Positions 51,841-59,857 of a stretch of 64,000 nt of DNA are shown here, one piece after another (positions within the stretch are counted from its first letter, which is position 1; each line of letters starts with the position of its first letter). A program made the translations under genes and the position numbers. Source of the stretch: JANMDS01 sp031430575 (GTDB lineage: Bacteria > Pseudomonadota > Gammaproteobacteria > Burkholderiales > Casimicrobiaceae); the NCBI GenBank assembly GCA_031430575.1, contig JANPBT010000052.1:31826-95825 (forward strand), written 5' to 3'. The notes beneath the pieces were generated by a model. It had not been told where the DNA came from. It ran no database searches and worked only from the letters and a program-made list of their open reading frames with translations.

Positions 51841-53030
51841 AAATTCTGCTCAAGAAAAATGCAATTCTCAATCCTCGGGTAGCTGTTCGCGGTGTCACTC
51901 TCGTAGAGCTTATGGTGGCGGTGGCGATCGGACTCGTTTTGATCGCGGCGATGACCTATAGTTATTCAGGAACGCGTGCTGCCTTCCGCGCACAAGAAGC
52001 GCAATCACGAAAACTTGAAAACGGTCGCGTCGCGCTCGAGACGATAGTTCGCGATATCCGACTCGCAGGTCGGCTCGCGTGCCAACGTACAAACGGCGAG
52101 CTCGCGTACGCCGCGAGCGTTAGTATCGCCGCGACGTTCCCGGTAATGGAGGCAACCGCTACGGCTTTTCAAGCAAAGGGCCTGATTCGAGCAAGCGCTG
52201 TTGACCGTTTTATAAATCAATCTGCGAGAACTCACCCGGAGCTCCCGACCGGATCCGTGCTGAATCCAAGCAGTGTCGTTAGAGCGTTTGATCACACTGA
52301 ATTTACACCGCCTCTAGGGTCAATCTATTCATCGCCCCGCTCAGGAACGCAAGCGTTACAAATTATCAAAACAAGCGAGTCTGGATCTAGCATTAAGACG
52401 GCCATGACACTTCCAACAAGCAACATACACCTCTCAGAACCGATTTCTGGCGCACGACCCGGAACATCACAGCAATTATTTGTGATTTCTGACTGCGAGC
52501 GCGCGGAAATTCTTCGAGCGCAAGTCAATACGTCAATAATCGCAGCTGGAGGGAAACTTGACTATGACGGGGGACTCAATGCGGTTCCAGCGTTACTCCA
52601 CGCTTACGGCGCTAGCGCATTTGTGTCTCAGTTCGATCCTGTGACGTATATGATTGCCAACCCTCCGGCAAGCGCACAAGTCGATACTCCGTATTTGGTT
52701 CGCTACGACATTGCGCGCTCAAATTCGTCAACGACAGCCTCTGGCCAATGGGGGCGGCAGGCGACAATCATTGCTGACGGCATCGAAGATCTACAAATCC
52801 GCTTTGGTGTGAGCTCCGGCGATGGTCGCGGGATTGCCGACTCATATGTGGCAGCGAAAGACGTTGCTGATTGGGATCTAGTGGTATCGGTTGAAGTGTC
52901 CCTCGTTGCCATCTCAAAAGAAAACCGCGTCGCGGTGACGTCATCAACTGCAACGGACGGTAGCTCTGACAGCAGATTCCGGCAGCGCCTTTCAAGTATT
53001 GTTCAGCTCAGAAATCGACTTCCACTATGA
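51837..53030 (+). CDS. pilW: PilW-type minor pilin (operon 3)
   Basis: The 397-residue prepilin has R-G^VTLVELMVAVAIG with Val at mature position 1, then R-K-L-E-N-G-R-V-A-L-E-T-I-V-R-D-I-R-L-A-G, the PilW hallmark. It is the longest of the three PilW proteins in the window. It overlaps pilV and pilX by 4 bases each. Confidence 0.92.
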   Translation: MKILLKKNAILNPRVAVRGVTLVELMVAVAIGLVLIAAMTYSYSGTRAAFRAQEAQSRKLENGRVALETIVRDIRLAGRLACQRTNGELAYAASVSIAATFPVMEATATAFQAKGLIRASAVDRFINQSARTHPELPTGSVLNPSSVVRAFDHTEFTPPLGSIYSSPRSGTQALQIIKTSESGSSIKTAMTLPTSNIHLSEPISGARPGTSQQLFVISDCERAEILRAQVNTSIIAAGGKLDYDGGLNAVPALLHAYGASAFVSQFDPVTYMIANPPASAQVDTPYLVRYDIARSNSSTTASGQWGRQATIIADGIEDLQIRFGVSSGDGRGIADSYVAAKDVADWDLVVSVEVSLVAISKENRVAVTSSTATDGSSDSRFRQRLSSIVQLRNRLPL

Positions 53031-53539
53031 CTTCCCTACGTTTACCTCAACGCGGTTTTACGTTGATTACAGCGCTTCTCCTGCTAATTGGACTCACTTT
53101 GTTGGGCGTCGCGGCGTTGCGAACCTCAATTTTCGACGAAAAGGCCGCGGGCAACGTTGGATTTCGCTCCCAAGCGCATCAACTCGCCGAGGGCGCATTG
53201 CGAGTGGCGGTGACTGAGCTTAAAAAAACCGAAGTGTTACGTCCGCCTTACACACAGCCACCTTTCATTATCGCGGCCGTACCAGGAGGCGCATCTTCTG
53301 CATTTTGGAAAGAAGATGGGAACTGGTCTAGCACTACGTCCTCACCAACCAGTATCACGGGAATTCCCGCTGCGAAACAGCCTCGGTACACCATTGAATA
53401 CCTCGCCACCGATCAATCACTCGGTTCGAGCAATACACAAATGACTTTTCATTGGTTTCGGGTAACCGCACGCGCTGTCGACCCTGTGACTGGTGCATCG
53501 GTAGTCCTCCAGCAAACTCAACGTATTAAGGCGATCTAA
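53027..53539 (+). CDS. pilX: PilX-type minor pilin (operon 3)
   Basis: The 170-residue protein has the PilX opening R-G-F-T-L-I-T-A-L-L-L-L-I-G-L-T-L-L-G, followed by I-F-D-E-K-A-A-G-N-V-G-F and A-H-Q-L-A-E-G-A-L. Glu5 is replaced by Thr, as in other PilX proteins. It ends one base before pilY1. Confidence 0.88.
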   Translation: MTSLRLPQRGFTLITALLLLIGLTLLGVAALRTSIFDEKAAGNVGFRSQAHQLAEGALRVAVTELKKTEVLRPPYTQPPFIIAAVPGGASSAFWKEDGNWSSTTSSPTSITGIPAAKQPRYTIEYLATDQSLGSSNTQMTFHWFRVTARAVDPVTGASVVLQQTQRIKAI

Positions 53540-53540
53540 T

Positions 53541-56500
53541 ATGATGCCCTCTAAAAATTCAAACCTTCTACCACTCTCAAACTTGCGTTTAGCTCAGATT
53601 GCTGCACAAGCGTCGGCGCTGGCAATTGGATGCTACGTATATTTGATTTCATCTTTCGCGCTGGCGCAACCCGCACAGCGCCCATTGTGGTTGACAAGTA
53701 CGGCGCCACCAGCCGTTCTTCTAACGATGGGTCGTGATCATAAGCTCTACTACGAAGCCTATAACGATGCGTCTGATATTGACGGTGATGGTCAGGTCGA
53801 TTCCGGCTTCAAACCCGAATCCATTACCTATTTTGGACTCTTTGATTCCTACAAATGCTACTCGTACAGCGCGTCAAATCAGTATTTTTCTCCGACAGCT
53901 TTTTCCGCTACAAAGAAATGCAGCGGAGCTTGGAGCGGCGATTTTCTGAACTACGTAACGACTACGCGTATCGATGCCGTACGGCGTGTTCTGTACGGTG
54001 GGAAGCGTGTTGTAGATACCGCCACCGAGACGATATTAGAGCGTGCATATATCCCGCAAGACTCTCATTCGTTTGGCAAAGAATGGGCGTCCGTTGCAAA
54101 CAATGGTTACTTACTTTCTGACTACACGCCGCTCGCGAGTCCGGCATCTGGAAAGCGCTACTTATTTGCGAGTGTCACCCTTCTTACCGGAAATAGCCGC
54201 ACTGATACCAATCCACCGCTCTTACGCGTACTTCAGAGTGATAAACGAATTTGGAATTGGCTCGCGAAAGAGCGTCCAGTAGCGGACAACAGTCTTGGAA
54301 CGCCGACTGATTTCGTAGTTCGAGTAAAGGCATGTGTTTCTGGCTTACTTGAGCAAGAATGTCAAGGCTACCCCAACGGCGCGCCGATAGTTTACAAACC
54401 AACCGGGATTCTTCATGAGTTTGGTGACGAAGGGCAAATGCATTTTGGGCTTCTCTCGGGTTCGTATGATCGAAATAATGCGGGTGGTGTACTGCGTAAA
54501 AATATCTCAAACTTTGCTACAGAAATTAATAGTGCAACCGGTCAATTTCTGACGACAACAAAAGGAATCGTCGGAAATTTAGACGCATTGCGGGTGCAGG
54601 GTTTCGGAAATTCGCATCACTATGATTGCGGCTGGAATGTCGGTGACCCGACAACCAGCGGGCAAGCTTGTGACGACTGGGGTAATCCAATTGCCGAAAT
54701 GATGTACGAAGGTTTACGTTATTTTTCTGGTAAGACCACACCGACCTCAGACTACTTTGCCTCCAATCCCACAAAAGACAATGCAATCGGGCTCACACGT
54801 CCGAGCTGGGTCGATCCCTACAAATCTACCGGTAATCCTGCTGGGCTTCCTTACTGTTCCAAACCAGTGCAAATGGTCATCGCAGATACCTATGCATCGT
54901 TTGACAGCGACCAAGTGCCGGGTTCAGCCTTTAGTTCGTTCTCGGGCGATCTCAGCGGACTTAACGTCAGCACAATCTCTGATTTGATTTCCGGCGCAGA
55001 AGGGATCAGTGGCAATTACTTTATCGGTCAAAGCGGATCGCTTTTCGACAAGATTCCAAGCGCAAAAAGTATCAGTGGATTTGGAAATATTCGAGGTCTA
55101 GCGCCCGACGAACCAACACGGGCCGGATCTTACTATTCTGCGGCCGTTGCGCACTACGGAAAGGGAACTGATTTGCGCACTGATCTCGCGGACGGCGGAT
55201 GGGCACAGACCGTTGATACCTACTCGATTGCACTAGCATCTCCGTTGCCAAAAATCCAAATTCCTGTCGGTGAAGCTGCTGATAAACGATTCGTGACGAT
55301 CGTACCGTTTGGTAAATCTGTTGGGGGATTTGGCATCTCTGCTGCGTCAACCGATTATCAGCCGACCAACCAGGTCGTCGACTTTTACATCCAAGAAATC
55401 GTAAACCAACCGGGATTTCCAACGAAATCTACTGTTAACGATGGACGACCATTCGGCCGTTTTCGAATTAATTTCGAAGATGTTGAACAAGGCGCCGATC
55501 ATGATATGGACGCAATCGCGATCTTCGAATATGCATTGGAAGCTGATGGCCGTATTCGCATTACGCTTGATTCCGAATATGCGGCAGGCGGGATTATTCA
55601 GCATATGGGCTATGTGTTGAGCGGTACAACAGCCGACGGCACCTATCTCGTAATCCGTGATCGGGATACAGACCCGGCAAGTGATGTCAACTATTATTTA
55701 GATAAGAAAGCGTCAACGTACACCGTTGCAGGACTTCCGTTAACGGATACACGGCGTTTTACGCCGGGCTCTGCAGCCGATGGAAAATTTATTCCAAAAG
55801 ACCCCCTCTGGTATGCAGCGAAGTATGGCGGCTACCCGGATAAACGAGACCCAAGTACCCGCCAAGTGATTGCTACTGGCATCAATGGTGCGATCGAATC
55901 GGGCGGTGACACTCGCAAAGCAGGTGAACCCGATAATTATTTCTTGGTAACCAATGCAGCGAAACTGCGTGATCAACTGAGAAACGCCTTTGCCGATATC
56001 CAATCTAAGACAGGCTCAAGCACAGCGCAAACATCAGGGACAACAGCGTTAACAACCAGAAGTCGCGCTTACACAGCGGAATACAACTCAAATGGATGGA
56101 CTGGCGAAGTCACTGGATACAAAGTCGCGCGTAACGGTAAGGAGACTCAGCTTTGGAAAACATCCGATACCAATAGCTTCCCAGCGCTACATACCGCTCG
56201 TAGCGTGCTCTCGATTTGGAACGGAACAGCTGTTAATTTTCTCCCTTCTGGAACGAGTAACTTGCCGACTGCTTCGACATCAGCTTTTAACCTAAGCAGT
56301 ATTTATCCGTTATTTGATGCCGATCCGAGTCTGAACTGGACTACGCTAAGCGCGACGGCTAAATCTGCGAAGGCTAAGGAACTTCTCGTGAACTATATTC
56401 GGGGTGATCGATCGCGTGAAAAGGCCAAGGGCGGGACATTGCGTGATCGCAATAAATTGCTAGGAGATATCGTAAATTCAAATATCGTTTACGCAACGGA

Positions 56501-57992
56501 TCAAGATTACGGTTTTTATCAATTACCGGGCGCGCAGGGATCTAGTTACCCGGCGTGGATTGAAAGTAAAAGCACTTCGTCGCTCTATAAAACGATTTAT
56601 ATTGGCGCGAACGACGGTATGCTGCACGCTTTTGATGCGGAGACTGGCATCGAGCGGTTCGCGTTTGTACCTTCTGGAGTCTTTGGAAAACTCCACAAGT
56701 ACATAACACCTGGTGCGCCGCATGAATATTATGTGGATGGACGCCTTACGCTTTCTGACGCATATCGATCTAGCGGTTGGACAACGGTGATGTTGGGCTC
56801 TACGGGCGCCGGTGGGAAAAGCGTATTTGCACTTGATGTCGGAAACCCGAGCGGGACATTATCAAATGTGCTGTGGGAGTTTAAAGATGCCGACCTTGGC
56901 TTTCCAATTGGCACCCCGCTAATCGGTCGAACCCAGGGCGAAAACGGTAAATGGGTTGCGGTTTTTGCAAACGGTTACCACGGCGTAGGACGAAAGGCCG
57001 TTGTTTTTGTTCTAGATTTGTTTACCGGCACGCTATTAAAACGACTACCACTAGAAATTTCCTCCGGCGTAAACGGCATTGGCTCTGTTGCGGGACTTCA
57101 GCGTGGCGGCATGATTGATCAACTATTTGGGGGAGACATATTAGGTAATTTATGGAAGATTGACGCTTCCAGCTCAGATCCCAGCAATTGGAAAATCGCG
57201 AATGGAGAATTGCCTATCCTGAAAGCAACAACGCCAACCGGCGGCGTGCAGCCCATTACCGCAGTTGTATCTGTTGCGCCATTAAATAGTGGACTTCAAG
57301 TATTTTTAGGTACGGGTAAGCTTTTTGAAGATGCTGACCGAAACAACACGGATGTGCAATCTGTGTACGGCCTGTGGTTGCAAAAAGATCCTGGCAAAAC
57401 GCTTACGCGATCAGACTTGCTTCAACAGCAAATTGTCAGCGAATCTACATCATTCCGAACTGTGAGCAATAACACCGGCACTGGAAATGAGTGGGGTTGG
57501 CAATTGGATTTAGTCAGCCCAGGTACTTTGATACCTACCGGAGAACGCATCATTGCACCCGTGCATTTCTCGCTCGGCTATCTAGATTTCAATACCTGGT
57601 TTCTTGGCACGCAAGACGCTTGCAAGCCGGGCGGGGAAAGCTGGGGTATGGCACTGGAGGGCGCAACTGGCTCCGTCTCAGCACCGAAATTTAACGTGGA
57701 TGGCAGCCCACTAATTAACAATCTTGATAAGATTGGCGGGCGGTTTGCTGCGGGTATAAAACTTATCGCTACTGTGGCTGACCCCGCGATAACGATCACG
57801 CCAGGTGGCGGGAGCGACGATAAGGGGTCATACGATACCACTGGTACGCTTAAAATCACCGAACGTGAAGCTGGGACATGTCCGCCCTGCCATTCAATTC
57901 GTAAAGATGTCGCAGCGTCGTCGAGTACATCTGCCACGCAATGTCGCCCAATTGCAATCTGCCTACCTGACTCTTGGATACAACTGCAATGA
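53541..57992 (+). CDS. pilY1: large PilY1-type pilus tip protein with EF-hand-like loop (operon 3)
   Basis: The 1483-residue protein is the longest PilY1 here. After a signal peptide (to about 42) it has P-A-V-L-L-T-M-G-R-D-H-K-L-Y-Y and an EF-hand-like D-x-D-G-D-G-x-x-D loop at about 79-87, then S-G-D-F-L-N-Y-V, the opening of the PilY1 group without a classical VWA metal site. The C-terminal propeller is clear: L-L-G-D-I-V-N-S-N-I-V-Y, G-A-N-D-G-M-L-H-A-F-D, G-D-I-L-G-N-L-W-K-I-D. No DUS-like copy occurs in its 4.4 kb. It overlaps pilE by 4 bases. Confidence 0.93.
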   Translation: MMPSKNSNLLPLSNLRLAQIAAQASALAIGCYVYLISSFALAQPAQRPLWLTSTAPPAVLLTMGRDHKLYYEAYNDASDIDGDGQVDSGFKPESITYFGLFDSYKCYSYSASNQYFSPTAFSATKKCSGAWSGDFLNYVTTTRIDAVRRVLYGGKRVVDTATETILERAYIPQDSHSFGKEWASVANNGYLLSDYTPLASPASGKRYLFASVTLLTGNSRTDTNPPLLRVLQSDKRIWNWLAKERPVADNSLGTPTDFVVRVKACVSGLLEQECQGYPNGAPIVYKPTGILHEFGDEGQMHFGLLSGSYDRNNAGGVLRKNISNFATEINSATGQFLTTTKGIVGNLDALRVQGFGNSHHYDCGWNVGDPTTSGQACDDWGNPIAEMMYEGLRYFSGKTTPTSDYFASNPTKDNAIGLTRPSWVDPYKSTGNPAGLPYCSKPVQMVIADTYASFDSDQVPGSAFSSFSGDLSGLNVSTISDLISGAEGISGNYFIGQSGSLFDKIPSAKSISGFGNIRGLAPDEPTRAGSYYSAAVAHYGKGTDLRTDLADGGWAQTVDTYSIALASPLPKIQIPVGEAADKRFVTIVPFGKSVGGFGISAASTDYQPTNQVVDFYIQEIVNQPGFPTKSTVNDGRPFGRFRINFEDVEQGADHDMDAIAIFEYALEADGRIRITLDSEYAAGGIIQHMGYVLSGTTADGTYLVIRDRDTDPASDVNYYLDKKASTYTVAGLPLTDTRRFTPGSAADGKFIPKDPLWYAAKYGGYPDKRDPSTRQVIATGINGAIESGGDTRKAGEPDNYFLVTNAAKLRDQLRNAFADIQSKTGSSTAQTSGTTALTTRSRAYTAEYNSNGWTGEVTGYKVARNGKETQLWKTSDTNSFPALHTARSVLSIWNGTAVNFLPSGTSNLPTASTSAFNLSSIYPLFDADPSLNWTTLSATAKSAKAKELLVNYIRGDRSREKAKGGTLRDRNKLLGDIVNSNIVYATDQDYGFYQLPGAQGSSYPAWIESKSTSSLYKTIYIGANDGMLHAFDAETGIERFAFVPSGVFGKLHKYITPGAPHEYYVDGRLTLSDAYRSSGWTTVMLGSTGAGGKSVFALDVGNPSGTLSNVLWEFKDADLGFPIGTPLIGRTQGENGKWVAVFANGYHGVGRKAVVFVLDLFTGTLLKRLPLEISSGVNGIGSVAGLQRGGMIDQLFGGDILGNLWKIDASSSDPSNWKIANGELPILKATTPTGGVQPITAVVSVAPLNSGLQVFLGTGKLFEDADRNNTDVQSVYGLWLQKDPGKTLTRSDLLQQQIVSESTSFRTVSNNTGTGNEWGWQLDLVSPGTLIPTGERIIAPVHFSLGYLDFNTWFLGTQDACKPGGESWGMALEGATGSVSAPKFNVDGSPLINNLDKIGGRFAAGIKLIATVADPAITITPGGGSDDKGSYDTTGTLKITEREAGTCPPCHSIRKDVAASSSTSATQCRPIAICLPDSWIQLQ

Positions 57993-58420
57993 AAACAAAC
58001 CAGTTTCTGTCTAAAAAAAATCGAGGGTTCACACTTATTGAGTTAATGATCGTTGTCGCGGTCGTTGGAATACTGGCATCAATTGCGTACCCGAGTTACA
58101 AAGAGTACATCGACAGAAGTCGTCGTCAAGAAGCCACAGCCGCGCTAATGGAAAATGCACAATTTATGGAGCGGCTGTTTACTCAAAACGCAAGCTACGT
58201 CCTGCCAGCAGCAGCAACACTTCCGGTGACAGCGACACCGCGAGCGAGTACGCCGATACGATATAACCTAGGGGTTGTGGCAACGGCAACGACCTATACG
58301 CTCAGCGCAACCCCAGATGTGGCATTTCCTGACGCGGTTCATTGCGGAGAACTCGGCGTGAACCAAATCGGCACGCGGACGTCAGCGATTGGCACACTTG
58401 CAAAATGCTGGTCGAACTAA
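57989..58420 (+). CDS. pilE: PilE/ComP-like minor type IV pilin (operon 3)
   Basis: The 143-residue prepilin (start ATG at 57989, overlapping the pilY1 stop as ATGA; the frame opens at 57974) has R-G^FTLIELMIVVAVVGILASIAYP with Glu5, then Y-I-D-R-S-R-R-Q-E-A-T-A-A-L and a Y-T-L-S-A-T-P strand. It ends in C-G-E-L-x-V-N-x-x-G-T-R-T-x(9)-C-W. This pattern is shared with ComP-like minor pilins; ComP is the uptake-sequence receptor in Neisseria. It ends 5 bases from the convergent ispH. Confidence 0.9.
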   Translation: MKTNQFLSKKNRGFTLIELMIVVAVVGILASIAYPSYKEYIDRSRRQEATAALMENAQFMERLFTQNASYVLPAAATLPVTATPRASTPIRYNLGVVATATTYTLSATPDVAFPDAVHCGELGVNQIGTRTSAIGTLAKCWSN

Positions 58421-58425
58421 CCGAC

Positions 58426-59352
58426 TTAGTCGAGCAACGCCTTTGGCACACTGAAGCGAACATTCTCCAATTCACCGTCCATCTCAACGACGCGGGCGGC
58501 TCCGAGTGACTTTAGTCGAGCTATAAGTTCGTCTACTAATACCTGCGGCGCAGATGCGCCTGCAGTCACACCAACGCGTTTTGCGCCGTCAAGCCATGCC
58601 GGATCGACATCAATAGCTCCATCAACCATATAGGCACGTGCGCCTTTAAGCGCAGCAACTTCCCTTAACCGATTTGAATTTGAACTCGTTGGCGATCCAA
58701 CGACGATCACGACATCGACCTGTGGTGCGATTAATTTCACGGCGTCTTGACGGTTTTGGGTCGCGTAGCAAATATCATCTTTACGCGGCGGTCGGATCAA
58801 GGGAAATCGAGACTGCAGCGCTGCAATGATTTCTTGGGTATCGTCTACGCTGAGCGTGGTTTGGCTAACAAACGCTAACTTGCTCGCATCGTTAACGTTG
58901 AGCTTAGCGACATCAGAAATTTCTTCCACTAGATGCATCCCATTGGTCGCCTGCCCCATCGTGCCCTCGACCTCGGGATGACCTTCATGGCCAATCATGA
59001 TGATTTCGATACCCTGCTTTTGTAGCTTGGCAACCTCGACATGGACCTTGGTTACTAACGGGCATGTGGCATCAAACACTTTAAGTCCTAGCGCGTGCGC
59101 CTCTTGGCGCACCGCTTTTGATACCCCATGCGCACTAAAAATTACAGTATTTCCAGTGGGGACTTCGTTCAGGTCTTCAATAAATATTGCGCCCTTTTGA
59201 CGCAAATCGTTCACAACAAAGGTGTTGTGCACGATCTCATGCTTGACATAAATCGGTGCTCCAAATTTTTCAATTGCGAGCTCAACCATATCAATCGCAC
59301 GATCAACGCCTGCACAAAATCCGCGTGGGTTGGCGAGGGTGACATCAAACAT
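58426..59352 (-). CDS. ispH: 4-hydroxy-3-methylbut-2-enyl diphosphate reductase
   Basis: IspH makes isopentenyl and dimethylallyl diphosphate in the last step of the MEP pathway. The 308-residue protein has the three iron-sulfur cysteines (Cys13 in P-R-G-F-C-A-G-V, Cys97 in D-A-T-C-P-L-V, Cys195 in D-I-C-Y-A-T-Q-N-R) and the S-x-N-S-N-R-L segment. The frame reaches 59487, but MFDVTLANPRG at 59352 is the true start, overlapping the end of lspA by 8 bases. The DUS-like repeat falls on the family-conserved A-G-A-S-A-P stretch, so here the motif coincides with sequence the protein needs anyway. Confidence 0.97.
   Translation of the reverse strand: MFDVTLANPRGFCAGVDRAIDMVELAIEKFGAPIYVKHEIVHNTFVVNDLRQKGAIFIEDLNEVPTGNTVIFSAHGVSKAVRQEAHALGLKVFDATCPLVTKVHVEVAKLQKQGIEIIMIGHEGHPEVEGTMGQATNGMHLVEEISDVAKLNVNDASKLAFVSQTTLSVDDTQEIIAALQSRFPLIRPPRKDDICYATQNRQDAVKLIAPQVDVVIVVGSPTSSNSNRLREVAALKGARAYMVDGAIDVDPAWLDGAKRVGVTAGASAPQVLVDELIARLKSLGAARVVEMDGELENVRFSVPKALLD
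58540..58554 (+). repeat. DUS-like repeat inside ispH
   Basis: Full 15-mer, forward; read on the gene strand as S-A-P-Q-V within the conserved T-A-G-A-S-A-P block. First copy after the 11.4-kb gap. Confidence 0.92.
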
Positions 59353-59857
59353 GTTTTGATTCCGATTCAGATTTTGGGCCGAAAAAACTATCCCAAAGTA
59401 GTAAAACTGCGCCGCAGGTAATGGCGCTATCTGCAACATTAAACGCGGGGTAGTACCAGTCCTTCCAGTAAACAAGCAGGAAGTCAATCACCTTACCCAG
59501 CCAGATGCGGTCGATCACGTTGCCAATCGCGCCACCGAGCACGAGCGTGAGCGCCAGCGCGGGAATCAAGCGCGTTTCTTTGCGCAACCACATCACGATA
59601 ACCCCGCTCACGGTGATCGCCAAAATAGTGAAAAACCAACGCTGCCAACCACCGGCATTGGCGAGAAAACTAAATGCCGCGCCAGGGTTATAAGCCAGAG
59701 TGAGATCAAAAAAAGGCACTACACTTAACCGCTCGCCTTCACTAAACCGCTTGAGAACCGCGAACTTGGTGATCTGGTCAGCAGCGACTATACCTGCGGC
59801 GCAGATTAGCCAATATTTAAGGCCCTGGGTGTTTAGCGCACTGCGCATCTTAAGCAT
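59345..59857 (-). CDS. lspA: lipoprotein signal peptidase II
   Basis: LspA removes lipoprotein signal peptides in the inner membrane. It has four hydrophobic helices and both catalytic aspartate motifs, G-A-I-G-N-V-I-D-R and F-N-V-A-D-S-A-I. The ATG at 59857 has an AGGG-type ribosome site and overlaps the ileS stop by 8 bases (170 residues); an ATG at 59848 is the alternative. Two DUS-like repeats are inside hydrophobic helices: helix 1 reads L-I-C-A-A-G-I-V-A-A-D-Q, the last helix I-T-C-G-A-V-L-L-L. Confidence 0.94.
   Translation of the reverse strand: MLKMRSALNTQGLKYWLICAAGIVAADQITKFAVLKRFSEGERLSVVPFFDLTLAYNPGAAFSFLANAGGWQRWFFTILAITVSGVIVMWLRKETRLIPALALTLVLGGAIGNVIDRIWLGKVIDFLLVYWKDWYYPAFNVADSAITCGAVLLLWDSFFGPKSESESKHV
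59406..59420 (-). repeat. DUS-like repeat in the last helix of lspA
   Basis: Copy with one end change (ACTGCGCCGCAGGTA on the plus strand), read as T-C-G-A-V. Confidence 0.9.
59791..59805 (+). repeat. DUS-like repeat in the first helix of lspA
   Basis: Full 15-mer, read on the gene strand as I-C-A-A-G-I. Confidence 0.92.
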
